Shown one piece after another: positions 26,065 to 35,453 of a stretch of DNA of 64,000 bases (its first letter is position 1; each line of letters begins with the position of its first letter). A program made the translations under genes and the position numbers. The stretch is from Agrobacterium genomosp. 13 str. CFBP 6927. Lineage in GTDB: Bacteria > Pseudomonadota > Alphaproteobacteria > Rhizobiales > Rhizobiaceae. The notes beneath the pieces are model-generated. The model was not told where the DNA came from. It searched no databases and worked only from the letters and a program-made list of their open reading frames with translations. The stretch lies in contig LT009756.1 in assembly GCA_900012615.1 (NCBI GenBank), positions 159,850-223,849 on the forward strand. Reading direction: 5' to 3'.

Positions 26065-27159
26065 GTGCTGTTCATTCCGCTACCTTTCGTCGTGGCGCTT
26101 CTGCTGGTTGTCATGTTCATCGTTTTCTTGCGAGGAGGAGACGATGTGCGAACCAATCGGGCCTTTCTGACGCTGATCGCGCTTTGTGCCGTGCAATCCG
26201 TCCTTGTCGGCCTGCGCTGGGGGTATGGCGTCAGCGAAACGCGTTATGTTTTGCCGGTCCTCGCCGCCTGCCTGCCGCCGCTCGTCTACATCGCTTTTCG
26301 TGGGCTGATGAGAGTGGCGGCCGAGAGCAGGATAGCGATGCTCGCCAACCTCGTCCTGTCGCCTTTGCTCATCGTCGTCATGGAATTCACCTTGCCGATG
26401 GCGATTGATCTTGCGCTGATCGTCATCTTCGTCGGCCACGCCATTGCCCTGCTTCTTCTTGGCAGAAAGGGCCCGGATGGGCTGGACGAGGCGCAATTTG
26501 CCAGCGTCACCTCGGCGCACCGGGCGCTTATTATCGCTGCCATCGCTCTTTGTGTTTCTGCCCTTTTCGATCTTCTGGTGTTTTTCGATTTCGAATGGGC
26601 GCATGGGCAGAATGTTGCAGCGCTGGTCAGCAACGCCAATCTTTTCGGCCTGCTGCTGATTGGCCTCATGGCCGCGCTGGCCGGCAGGAGCAAGGCGCCG
26701 CAAACAGCCATAGAACCTGTCGCGGAATTGTCAGCGTCGGCGGAGCCATCGGAACAGGATTGGGATATCGTTGCAAGGGTTGATCGGCTGATGGAAACGC
26801 AGGCGCTTTACCGTGATGAGAACCTCAACCTGTCGCGGCTTGCAAGACGCCTCGGCCTGCCGAGCCGGCAGATATCAGGCGCGATCAACCGCTCGCTCGG
26901 CGTCAATGTCTCGCAATATGTCAACCAGTTGCGCATCCGCGAAGCCTGCCGGTTGCTGGAAGAGACAGAGCAATCGGTGACGACGATCATGCTGTCCTCC
27001 GGCTTCCAGACCAAGTCCAACTTCAACCGCGAATTTCGCCGCGTCACCGGTATGAGCCCGGTCGACTGGCGGGAGCGTGAAGTGTGGAAGCTGGTCTCGC
27101 CAAACAAAACGGCCACCCGGCAGATGCCGGATGACCGTTTGAAGATCGTCGGGAAATGA
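26065..27159 (+). CDS. Membrane-anchored AraC family regulator
   Basis: 364 aa from the GTG at 26065 (CCGGGGATATTCATTC upstream). An ATG at 26023 would add 14 residues before the first membrane helix. Six to seven membrane helices occupy about residues 1-215, followed by a cytoplasmic linker and a C-terminal AraC domain (NLSRLARRLGLPSRQISGAI, then SVTTIMLSSGFQTKSNFNRE). This integral-membrane sensor/AraC architecture is typical of a family that controls a neighbouring gene, here probably the divergent secreted hydrolase. Confidence 0.85.
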   Translation: MLFIPLPFVVALLLVVMFIVFLRGGDDVRTNRAFLTLIALCAVQSVLVGLRWGYGVSETRYVLPVLAACLPPLVYIAFRGLMRVAAESRIAMLANLVLSPLLIVVMEFTLPMAIDLALIVIFVGHAIALLLLGRKGPDGLDEAQFASVTSAHRALIIAAIALCVSALFDLLVFFDFEWAHGQNVAALVSNANLFGLLLIGLMAALAGRSKAPQTAIEPVAELSASAEPSEQDWDIVARVDRLMETQALYRDENLNLSRLARRLGLPSRQISGAINRSLGVNVSQYVNQLRIREACRLLEETEQSVTTIMLSSGFQTKSNFNREFRRVTGMSPVDWREREVWKLVSPNKTATRQMPDDRLKIVGK

Positions 27160-27165
27160 TGGGGA

Positions 27166-28296
<1,131 letters not shown>

Positions 28297-28457
28297 TTAT
28301 AGGCGAACCGCACGGTACGCCTCCCGCTGGCTACTAAACATTTATCCTTGTTACCATCAAGGGGAATGTTTCAAACTTGCGCGCTCTTCTGCCACGCTAG
28401 CCGATTGTTGCTTTGGCACCCTATCACGCCCTTCTTGTGACCATGCCTCAGATGTGT

Positions 28458-28931
28458 TTATGGCTGCGCGCGATTTAATGCGGGGTCATCCAGCGCGGGG
28501 TTGTAAAATAACGAAAGCGTCAGGCTTCCGGCGATGCGTTCGGCCGTTCCCATGAACCAGTCATGGGCCTGTCTGCTTGGTGCGATATCGTCGAGCGTGG
28601 TCGAAAATAGCGCGAGCCATTGGGGGAAAAGTTCGGCAGTCATGCCTTTTACGCCCAGATGGGCCTGCACAGGCTTGCCGCCGTAGCCGCCATTCTTGAA
28701 GGCGACCGCCGACCAGAACTGTTTCATCCTGGCCATGTGTTCCGGCCAGCGTCCGGCAAGCCGCGCGTCAAAGACTGGCCCGAGCGTCGGGTGTTGCAGA
28801 ACGCGAGCGTAGAATGTCTCCACCAGCAGATCGACGAAACCAGCATCGACGCCGATCTCTGCCATGGCTTTTTCCGCCCTGTGCTGAATTTCCGCGCTGT
28901 GGGCGGCTCTGGCCGTAACGTCATTCTGCAT
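28458..28931 (-). CDS. Group III truncated haemoglobin
   Basis: 157 aa. It matches group III truncated globins: VDLLVETFYARVLQHPTLGP, then WPEHMARMKQFWSAVAFKNG with the YGGKPVQAHLGVKGMTAELF segment, where the proximal His region lies (His in QAHLG). It binds haem; group III members are linked to microaerobic respiration and nitrosative or iron stress. It diverges from mbfA and shares its two Irr-type elements, so probably iron-responsive. Confidence 0.9.
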   Translation of the reverse strand: MQNDVTARAAHSAEIQHRAEKAMAEIGVDAGFVDLLVETFYARVLQHPTLGPVFDARLAGRWPEHMARMKQFWSAVAFKNGGYGGKPVQAHLGVKGMTAELFPQWLALFSTTLDDIAPSRQAHDWFMGTAERIAGSLTLSLFYNPALDDPALNRAQP

Positions 28932-28995
28932 GGTGTTTCCTTTTTTGCGAATTTACCCCGCTGCGATGTGGCCTGCAATGCGATCCTTTGCCTTA

Positions 28996-29010
28996 TTAGA
29001 ATTATTCTAA
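28996..29010. promoter_or_regulatory. Irr-type iron control element 1
   Basis: TTAGAATTATTCTAA is a perfect palindrome and matches the core of the rhizobial Irr box (TTTAGAA-N3-TTCTAAA). It lies nearer the globin gene of the two copies. Confidence 0.8.
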
Positions 29011-29041
29011 GAAGGCTTGATCCCGGTGCGATGCGGATGTA

Positions 29042-29058
29042 TTTAGAATTATTCTAAA
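29042..29058. promoter_or_regulatory. Irr-type iron control element 2
   Basis: TTTAGAATTATTCTAAA is a perfect 17-bp match to the Irr box form, 13 bp before the mbfA start codon. It is 46 bp (start to start) from element 1. In relatives, Irr represses mbfA when iron is low. Confidence 0.85.
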
Positions 29059-29071
29059 AAGGTTCTCAGCC

Positions 29072-30055
29072 ATGTTTCGCAGTCTTTTTTCCCTGTCCAA
29101 ACGTCCCTTTTCCTCCCTCGGTGAGCAGGAGATCCTCGCGCTCGCCATTTCATCCGAAGAAGACGATTCCCGTATCTATCGCTCCTATGCCGATCATCTG
29201 CGTGCACAATATCCGCAATCCGCAAAAGTTTTCGATGATATGGCCGAGGTCGAGCAGCAGCATCGAAACGTGCTGATCGACATGCATCGCCGCCGCTTCG
29301 GAGAAACCATCCCGCTGATCCGCCGTGAACATGTGCGTGGTTTTTATGAGCGCACCCCGGACTGGCTGGTGAAGAACCTGTCGCTCGAAAAAATCCGCGC
29401 CCAGGCCGAATTGATGGAAGCCCAGGCGATCCGCTTCTATGATGAGGCCGTCAAGCGCACCAGCGATGCCTCGACGCGCAAGCTCCTCGGCGATCTGGCC
29501 GAGGCGGAGCGGGGTCACGAAGACATCGCGCAGATGCTGGAAGAAAAACACCTCGATGAAAACGGCAAGACCGAAGAGGCGGAAACCGCAAAACGGCAAT
29601 TTCTTCTGACCTATATTCAGCCGGGTCTTGCGGGGCTTATGGATGGCTCCGTCTCGACGCTCGCGCCGATTTTCGCGGCCGCCTTTGCCACGCAGGATAC
29701 CTGGCAGACCTTCCTTATCGGTCTCTCGGCCTCTGTCGGTGCGGGCATCTCCATGGGCTTTACCGAGGCCGCCCACGATGACGGCAAGCTTTCTGGCCGC
29801 GGTTCTCCGTTAAAGCGGGGCCTGGCCTCCGGCATCATGACGGCCATCGGTGGTCTCGGCCACGCATTGCCCTATCTCATTCCGCATTTCTGGACGGCAA
29901 CGGCGATTGCCGCCGTCGTCGTTTTCGTGGAACTCTGGGCCATCGCCTTCATTCAGAACCGTTTCATGGAAACGCCGTTCCTGCGCGCAGTGTTTCAGGT
30001 GGTGCTTGGCGGCTCGCTGGTACTCGCGGCCGGTATCATTATCGGCAACGGGTGA
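29072..30055 (+). CDS. mbfA: Membrane-bound ferritin/iron exporter MbfA
   Basis: 327 aa. An N-terminal ferritin-like rubrerythrin domain has Glu/His metal motifs (AEVEQQHRNVLIDMHRRRF near residue 60, AEAERGHEDIAQML near residue 150), and is followed by a VIT1/CCC1-like membrane domain with SVSTLAPIFAAAFATQDTWQ and five helices. The erythrin-VIT1 fusion is characteristic of MbfA, which exports iron and guards against iron and peroxide stress in Agrobacterium and Bradyrhizobium. Preceded by an Irr box. Confidence 0.95.
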   Translation: MFRSLFSLSKRPFSSLGEQEILALAISSEEDDSRIYRSYADHLRAQYPQSAKVFDDMAEVEQQHRNVLIDMHRRRFGETIPLIRREHVRGFYERTPDWLVKNLSLEKIRAQAELMEAQAIRFYDEAVKRTSDASTRKLLGDLAEAERGHEDIAQMLEEKHLDENGKTEEAETAKRQFLLTYIQPGLAGLMDGSVSTLAPIFAAAFATQDTWQTFLIGLSASVGAGISMGFTEAAHDDGKLSGRGSPLKRGLASGIMTAIGGLGHALPYLIPHFWTATAIAAVVVFVELWAIAFIQNRFMETPFLRAVFQVVLGGSLVLAAGIIIGNG

Positions 30056-30121
30056 GAGCTGGAAAGGCTGCGAGAATAATGACCGAGGCTTGTCGGATAA
30101 CAGCCTTGCCTAAAACGCGAC

Positions 30122-30196
30122 GTCGTTCTCGGGCTTGACCCGAGAATCCATAAGCCACTGAAATTGTGGATCCTCGGGTCAAGCCCGAGGATGACG
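30122..30196. repeat. Nested palindromic repeat between convergent genes
   Basis: The arms 30122-30150 and 30168-30196 are inverted copies with about four differences. Each arm also contains its own small hairpin, CTCGGGCTTGACCCGAG. Short repeats of this kind are dispersed through rhizobial genomes. It may terminate or stabilise the mbfA transcript. Confidence 0.75.
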
Positions 30197-30217
30197 GAGG
30201 CAAGGTTCTCCAGCCGA

Positions 30218-30832
30218 TCAGCGCAATGCGCCAACCAGAACGTCGCGGCCATCCTCGATGGAGACCCAGCGGCCCGTATTAAAGGACGCCTGCCGCTTCA
30301 GATAGGTATAGTTGGTGTCGGTCCAGAGCTTCACGTCGTCGGTGAGATTGTCGAGAATGTAGTCACCGTCGGTCGTCCTGAGCGTCAGCACGGCATGGCC
30401 TTCGCCGTCCGGCTTGCGCACAACGGTGATCAGCAGGTCGGCGACGGAGAAACCGCGCTCGATGAGCTTCTTGCGCTTCAGCAGCACGAAGTCTTCACAG
30501 TCGCCGGCGGTCGTCGGATATTCCCAGACCTCGTCCTTGCCGTAGATTTCCTGATCGGTCATCGCGACGACGGTGGCATTGACGGAGGTATTGATTTCCC
30601 GAACAACACCCCAGCCATAGTCCGTGACGCGCGGCGGCGGCGTCATCTTGCTGCGAATATTGCACTCGTCCGCATATTTCTGACAGAATTCATAATGACC
30701 GATCGGCTGGGATGTAATTCCACCCGTCACCATGGAAGGGCTTCCCTTGGTTTCCGCCATGGCGGAAGCAGCAGTCATTAGCCCGGCGGCAACTGCAGAC
30801 AGCAGCGCACGCGCCAGCGGTGCGTTCATCAT
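30218..30832 (-). CDS. Transglutaminase-like cysteine peptidase (BTLCP family)
   Basis: 204 aa with a signal peptide (cleavage near ASAMA-ETKG). The bacterial transglutaminase-like cysteine peptidase fold shows its triad: Cys in TTAGDCEDFVLLKRKKL (about 112), His in GEGHAVLTLRT, and Asp in YILDNLTDDV. Periplasmic relatives (LapG-like) cleave surface adhesins, but no lapD-like receptor is in view. Two Cys near the N-terminus (EFCQKYADECN) could form a disulfide. Confidence 0.85.
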   Translation of the reverse strand: MMNAPLARALLSAVAAGLMTAASAMAETKGSPSMVTGGITSQPIGHYEFCQKYADECNIRSKMTPPPRVTDYGWGVVREINTSVNATVVAMTDQEIYGKDEVWEYPTTAGDCEDFVLLKRKKLIERGFSVADLLITVVRKPDGEGHAVLTLRTTDGDYILDNLTDDVKLWTDTNYTYLKRQASFNTGRWVSIEDGRDVLVGALR

Positions 30833-30951
30833 GAAACCCGTCCCTTAAATTCTTAACGAAAAGTTAAGAGGGATAGGGGGTTTGAGTCAATCGCTAGCAA
30901 ACGGCGGTGCGCAAGACTCGTTGAATATGGTTAAGAGCGTTGCGCAAATGC

Positions 30952-31740
30952 CTATATTGCAAGGGCTTTGACGGCGGCGAGCATCCTGTCGATATCCTGC
31001 GGCCGGGAAAGCCGGTGGTCACCGTCACGGATCAGGGTCAGGACGACATCATCGGCGGGAAGATGTTCCATAAGCTTCAGCGCATGCTGATAGGGAACAT
31101 CGGGATCGCGCATGCCCTGCAGGATGTGAACGGGGCAGCCGGTGGTGATGATGCCCTTGAGGACCCGGTTCTGCTTCCCGTCTTCCATGAGCGCACGGGT
31201 GAAGATGTTGGGCTCGGCGCTGTATTCCGAATGTTCCTCGAAATAGCCCTTTTCCTCAAGCGAGGTCTTTTCCGCATCCGAAAGGCTGGGCTCTATCAGT
31301 TCCACGGTGAAATCGGGCGCAGGCGCAATGAGGACCAGCCCCGCGACGGATGGCGCGTCGCCACTTTTGCGCAACTCCTCAACCATGCGCAGCGCAATCC
31401 ATCCGCCCATTGAAGAGCCGATGAGGATGACGCGCGATGGCGCCTTCGCCCGCACCACGGCAAGCGCTTCTTCCAGCCATCTTGAGATCGTGCCCTTCTT
31501 GAAGTCGCCGCCGGAAGCGCCGTGGCCGGAATAATCGAGCCGTAAACAGGAAACGCCGTTTTCCGCCGCAAAGCGATCGAGTTCGACCGCCTTGGTTCCG
31601 GTCATGTCGGAACGATAGCCGCCGAGCCAGACCAGCATGGGCGTGTTCGCGCCCGAAGCCGCCGGGCGATGAAGAAAGGCGATGTCGCGGGCATCATCGC
31701 CCGCCCCTACGTGCAGGAATTCAGCGGCTTGTTCGGTCAT
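30952..31740 (-). CDS. Alpha/beta hydrolase (cytoplasmic)
   Basis: 262 aa from the ATG at 31740; the frame also opens at a TTG 30 bp upstream, while GGAG lies 12 bp before this ATG. No signal peptide. The fold shows the oxyanion region MLVWLGGYRSDM, the nucleophile elbow ILIGSSMGGWIAL (Ser about 106) and the late acid/His in GDHRLSRPQDID. It belongs to the serine aminopeptidase S33/carboxylesterase-like group. It is divergent from infC; the substrate is unknown. Confidence 0.85.
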   Translation of the reverse strand: MTEQAAEFLHVGAGDDARDIAFLHRPAASGANTPMLVWLGGYRSDMTGTKAVELDRFAAENGVSCLRLDYSGHGASGGDFKKGTISRWLEEALAVVRAKAPSRVILIGSSMGGWIALRMVEELRKSGDAPSVAGLVLIAPAPDFTVELIEPSLSDAEKTSLEEKGYFEEHSEYSAEPNIFTRALMEDGKQNRVLKGIITTGCPVHILQGMRDPDVPYQHALKLMEHLPADDVVLTLIRDGDHRLSRPQDIDRMLAAVKALAI

Positions 31741-31927
31741 GTATATGCAATTCTCCTGATTTTCGTGCAATATCGGCGGCGTATTTGCAAAAACCGTGGC
31801 AAGAGGTGATCTTTTCGGGCAGATATGCTATTGACTTCGCCACGGCAATAACGACATTTCCGCCGCTTGTACCAAACAAGCTGTTTTTTGCTGACGTGAT
31901 CCAGAAACAGATCAGGAGAATACGACC

Positions 31928-32464
31928 ATTCGCAGACCTTTCAAAGCCGATGCCCCCGTCAAGGAGGGCCCGCGCTCCAACCGGGAAATTCGGGTTCCCA
32001 GAGTTCAGCTTATTGATGAAGAGGGCCAGAACCTCGGTAGCATGCCGACGGATCAGGCTTTGAAAATGGCGGAAGAGGCCGGTCTCGATCTCGTTGAGAT
32101 TTCGCCGAACGCGGAGCCGCCGGTATGCAAGATCCTTGATCTCGGCAAGCTGAAATATTCGACCCAGAAAAAGGCCGCTGAAGCGCGCAAGAAACAGAAG
32201 ATCGTCGAAGTTAAAGAAATCAAGATGCGCCCCAACATCGACACGCATGATTATGACGTGAAGATGAAGGCGATGGGCCGTTTCTTTGACGATGGCGACA
32301 AGGTGAAGGTAACGCTGAAGTTCCGCGGCCGCGAAATGGCCCACCAGGAACTCGGCATGAAGCTTCTCCTTCAGGTGAAGGAAGATACCCAGGCGATTGC
32401 CAAGGTTGAAGCCGAACCGAAGCTGGAAGGCCGTCAGATGATGATGGTTCTCGCCCCGAAATAA
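31928..32464 (+). CDS. infC: Translation initiation factor IF-3
   Basis: 178 aa starting at ATT 31928, with GGAG 9 bp upstream. The N-terminal reading [20 protein letters not shown] is essential to the protein, while the first in-frame ATG (32042) would remove 38 residues. A rare AUU start is the classic hallmark of infC, allowing IF-3 to discriminate against its own message. The C-terminal domain includes [20 protein letters not shown]. It heads infC-rpmI-rplT. Confidence 0.95.
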   Translation: MRRPFKADAPVKEGPRSNREIRVPRVQLIDEEGQNLGSMPTDQALKMAEEAGLDLVEISPNAEPPVCKILDLGKLKYSTQKKAAEARKKQKIVEVKEIKMRPNIDTHDYDVKMKAMGRFFDDGDKVKVTLKFRGREMAHQELGMKLLLQVKEDTQAIAKVEAEPKLEGRQMMMVLAPK

Positions 32465-32500
32465 TCTTTTTACGTCGCCGCAGCGCCGGCGCGTATCCAC

Positions 32501-32535
32501 CGCAAGGGGAAATTCTCATTCCCCGTTGCGCTTTT
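32501..32535 (+). terminator. Stem-loop with T-tail in the infC-rpmI gap
   Basis: CGCAAGGGGAA (32501-32511) pairs with TTCCCCGTTGCG (32519-32530) with one bulge, and CTTTT follows. It probably reduces read-through from infC into rpmI-rplT or marks a regulated leader; a downstream promoter is not obvious. Confidence 0.65.
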
Positions 32536-32654
32536 AGCCGACTGCGGTTATAAGCGCGCGTCCGAACGGTCCGGCAGGGCATGCCGAGGCCGTTCCTGAA
32601 TAGCTTGAAATAGGCCTCGTCTGCCTGTTTCGATACAAAAAACGGAGTAGCAAA

Positions 32655-32858
32655 ATGCCCAAGATGAAGACGAAGTCCGCTGCAAAGAAGCGGTTCAAGA
32701 TCACCGCTACCGGCAAGGTTGTTGCAGCCGCCGCCGGTAAGCGCCACGGCATGATCAAGCGTACCAACAAGTTCATTCGCGACGCGCGTGGAACCATGGT
32801 TCTCGCCGAAGCTGACGGCAAGAAGGTCGTCAAGAACTACCTGCCGAACGGTCTCTGA
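32655..32858 (+). CDS. rpmI: 50S ribosomal protein L35
   Basis: 67 aa, usual length for L35. It is Lys/Arg rich and begins [20 protein letters not shown]. It contains the conserved [19 protein letters not shown] and a Leu-Pro-Asn end. A component of the large ribosomal subunit. Ribosome site GGAGTAGCAAA. Followed 40 bp later by rplT, the invariant order. Confidence 0.97.
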   Translation: MPKMKTKSAAKKRFKITATGKVVAAAAGKRHGMIKRTNKFIRDARGTMVLAEADGKKVVKNYLPNGL

Positions 32859-32898
32859 GACTTTTCCGCACTTTTGGACACTTTAAGGAGATCATGAC

Positions 32899-33303
32899 AT
32901 GGCACGCGTAAAACGTGGCGTAACTTCCCGCGCCAAGCACACCAAGACACTCAAGGCAGCCAAGGGCTTCTACGGCCGCCGCAAGAACACCATCCGCGCA
33001 GCAAAGGCTGCCGTGGATCGTTCCAAGCAGTACGCTTACCGCGACCGCAAGGTTAACAAGCGCAACTTCCGCGCTCTGTGGATCCAGCGTATCAACGCTG
33101 CTGTTCGCGAATTCGGCCTGACCTATGGCCGCTTCATCGACGGCCTGAACAAGGCTGGCATCGAAGTCGACCGCAAGGTTCTGTCCGACATGGCTATCCA
33201 TGAGCCGGCAGCATTCGGCGCGCTCGTTGAAGCAGCGAAGAAGGCTCTTGAGTACCTCAAGGATGCTGGTACGACCAACGAGTTTGAAACCGCTGTAAAG
33301 TAA
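32899..33303 (+). CDS. rplT: 50S ribosomal protein L20
   Basis: 134 aa, begins [21 protein letters not shown]20 binds 23S rRNA early in large-subunit assembly and in other bacteria represses its own operon. Visible family segments are [20 protein letters not shown] and [20 protein letters not shown]. The C-terminus has a longer Ala/Glu/Lys tail than E. coli L20, as in other alphaproteobacteria. A strong terminator follows. Confidence 0.97.
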   Translation: MARVKRGVTSRAKHTKTLKAAKGFYGRRKNTIRAAKAAVDRSKQYAYRDRKVNKRNFRALWIQRINAAVREFGLTYGRFIDGLNKAGIEVDRKVLSDMAIHEPAAFGALVEAAKKALEYLKDAGTTNEFETAVK

Positions 33304-33333
33304 TTACGGCGCGGACAATCTGTTGTTCATTTG

Positions 33334-33370
33334 AAACCCGCGCCGGTTCTCCGGTGCGGGTTTTATTTTT
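33334..33370 (+). terminator. Terminator of infC-rpmI-rplT
   Basis: AAACCCGCGCCGG, loop TTCT, then CCGGTGCGGGTTT form a 13-bp stem with one mismatch, followed by a run of T (33361-33370). Confidence 0.9.
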
Positions 33371-33475
33371 TGGAATCCACGGCAGTTTCGGCAAAGGCGT
33401 TGAGCGTTTTGCACCGGGGTTGCCAGAAGGGTGGGGCATCCGGCTTCGGTCGGTATGTTCCATTGGGGGGCAAGA

Positions 33476-34354
33476 ATGCTGGTTGCCGCAAGTGAGGCGG
33501 AAAAGGCGAAGGGTTTCCACGTCCATCTCGAAGATGGCGATATCGCAGCCTTGATGCGGGTTCTGCTTAAAAGCGAGCGCCGCGTGCAGAAACTCGAGCT
33601 TTCCACAACGACCGTCTGGATAAAGCGCCAGGGCACGGAAACGCCGTCCTGGTGGATCAAACTGCAGACTTTTCTTGCAAAGCTGCTTCCCTATACCTTT
33701 ATGCGTCCTTCGCCGCCGCTTGATGGCGCCGGTCTCATGCGCCGCGAACTCGAAACGCTGGAAGCCTTCAAGGCCCGTGGTTTCCCTGTGCCCCCCGTCA
33801 TCTATTCCTCGCTGACGGCCGTTGTGCTTGGCGATGTCGGCCCCACCATAATGGAGCGCATGGATGCGATAAAAGCCACGACACCGGTGGAGCACGATGC
33901 GCTGCTTGTAAAATCCGCAGAGGCGCTTGGCGAGCTGCATGCGGCGCGTCTTTGCCACGGGCGGCCGCATGTGCGTGATTTCTTCCTCCAGGATGGGCGC
34001 ATCGGTTTCATGGACTTCGAAGAACGCCCGCAGGACGTCATGCCGCTTGAGACGGCGCAGGCCCGCGATATCTGGCTGCTGTTTTTACAGGTCGCGACCC
34101 GCGCCTGCGATGCACCGAAAACCTGCGACGCGGCCTTCGCCCGCTGGCGCGAAAACGCCCCGCCCCGGGCGCTGGAAGAATTGTGCCGTCTGACCGGCAT
34201 TCTGGGGCGTTTTTTACCGGTTGCCCGGTTGATCGGGCGCGTGCGGATGGGTAGTGATCTGCGACGCTTTATCATGGCGACCGACTATCTGATGAATGCT
34301 GTGAACCCCGAAGCCGCTGTTAAAAAGACCGGCAAGGCAGGAAAAGATGACTGA
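33476..34354 (+). CDS. Kinase-like (RIO/InaA-type) protein overlapping pheS
   Basis: 292 aa from the ATG at 33476, with GGGGGGCAAGA upstream. The central part has the small-kinase catalytic pattern: [20 protein letters not shown] (catalytic-loop-like, with HGR..VRD) and [13 protein letters not shown] (DFG-like metal-binding site). This is like the lipopolysaccharide kinase InaA/BUD32 group. No membrane helix is clear. Its stop overlaps the pheS start by 8 bp, tying its translation to pheST. The substrate is unknown. Confidence 0.75.
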   Translation: MLVAASEAEKAKGFHVHLEDGDIAALMRVLLKSERRVQKLELSTTTVWIKRQGTETPSWWIKLQTFLAKLLPYTFMRPSPPLDGAGLMRRELETLEAFKARGFPVPPVIYSSLTAVVLGDVGPTIMERMDAIKATTPVEHDALLVKSAEALGELHAARLCHGRPHVRDFFLQDGRIGFMDFEERPQDVMPLETAQARDIWLLFLQVATRACDAPKTCDAAFARWRENAPPRALEELCRLTGILGRFLPVARLIGRVRMGSDLRRFIMATDYLMNAVNPEAAVKKTGKAGKDD

Positions 34355-35429
34355 ACTTGATACCTTGAAATCGCAACTGATGTCGGAGATCGCCACCGCT
34401 GCCGATGAGCCGGCCATCGAAGCCGTGCGTGTTTCCGCGCTTGGCAAGAAGGGCTCGGTTTCGGAGCTTCTGAAGACGCTTGGCAGCATGACGCCGGAAG
34501 AGCGCCAGACCCGCGGCGCCGCCATCAACCAGCTCAAGACCGAAATCACCGACCTCATCGGCGAGCGCAAGAATGCGCTGAAGGACGCCGCCATTACTGC
34601 CCGGCTGAAGGCCGAAACGGTGGATGTCAGCCTGCCGGTTCGCCAGTCCCCGGCCGAGCGCGGCCGCATTCATCCGATCAGCCAGATCGTCGATGAAATC
34701 ACCGCCATCTTTGCGGATATGGGTTTCTCGATCGCCGAAGGTCCGGATATCGAAACCGATTATTACAACTTCACGGCGCTGAATTTCCCTGAAGGCCATC
34801 CGGCCCGCGAAATGCATGACACCTTCTTCTTCCAGCCGGATGAAAAGGGCGAGCGCAAGGTGCTGCGCACCCACACCTCGCCGGTGCAGATCCGCACCAT
34901 GGAAAGCCAGAAGCCGCCGATCCGCATCGTCATTCCCGGCAAGACCTATCGTCAGGATTCCGACGCCACCCATTCGCCGATGTTCCATCAGGTCGAAGGC
35001 CTTGTCATCGACAAGAAGGCGCATGTCGGCAATCTGCGCTGGATTCTGGAAGAATTCTGCAAGACCTTCTTCGAGGTCGACAGCGTGGTCATGCGCTTCC
35101 GCCCGTCCTTCTTCCCCTTCACGGAGCCGAGCTTCGAGGTGGATATCCAGTGCGACCGTTCCGGCCCCATCGTCAAGTTCGGCGAAGGCAAGGACTGGAT
35201 GGAAATCCTCGGCTGCGGCATGGTGCACCCGAACGTGCTGCGCGCCGGTGGGCTGGACCCGGATGAATATCAGGGCTTTGCCTGGGGCATGGGCCTCGAC
35301 CGCATCGCCATGCTGAAATACGGCATGCCTGATCTGCGCGATTTCTTCAACGCCGATGTCCGCTGGATGAACCACTACGGCTTCCGCCCACTCGACATGC
35401 CGACGCTGTTCGGTGGTTTGAGCGTTTAA
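34347..35429 (+). CDS. pheS: Phenylalanine-tRNA ligase alpha subunit
   Basis: 360 aa, usual length. Catalytic subunit that charges tRNA-Phe, forming an alpha2-beta2 enzyme with PheT. Class II motifs are visible: [37 protein letters not shown] (motif 2 region) and [14 protein letters not shown] (motif 3). N-terminal coiled-coil arm residues about 1-90. Starts inside the preceding kinase-like gene; pheT follows after 24 bp. Confidence 0.98.
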   Translation: MTELDTLKSQLMSEIATAADEPAIEAVRVSALGKKGSVSELLKTLGSMTPEERQTRGAAINQLKTEITDLIGERKNALKDAAITARLKAETVDVSLPVRQSPAERGRIHPISQIVDEITAIFADMGFSIAEGPDIETDYYNFTALNFPEGHPAREMHDTFFFQPDEKGERKVLRTHTSPVQIRTMESQKPPIRIVIPGKTYRQDSDATHSPMFHQVEGLVIDKKAHVGNLRWILEEFCKTFFEVDSVVMRFRPSFFPFTEPSFEVDIQCDRSGPIVKFGEGKDWMEILGCGMVHPNVLRAGGLDPDEYQGFAWGMGLDRIAMLKYGMPDLRDFFNADVRWMNHYGFRPLDMPTLFGGLSV

Positions 35430-35453
35430 TCCGGTTAGCCAAGGAGCAAAGAC

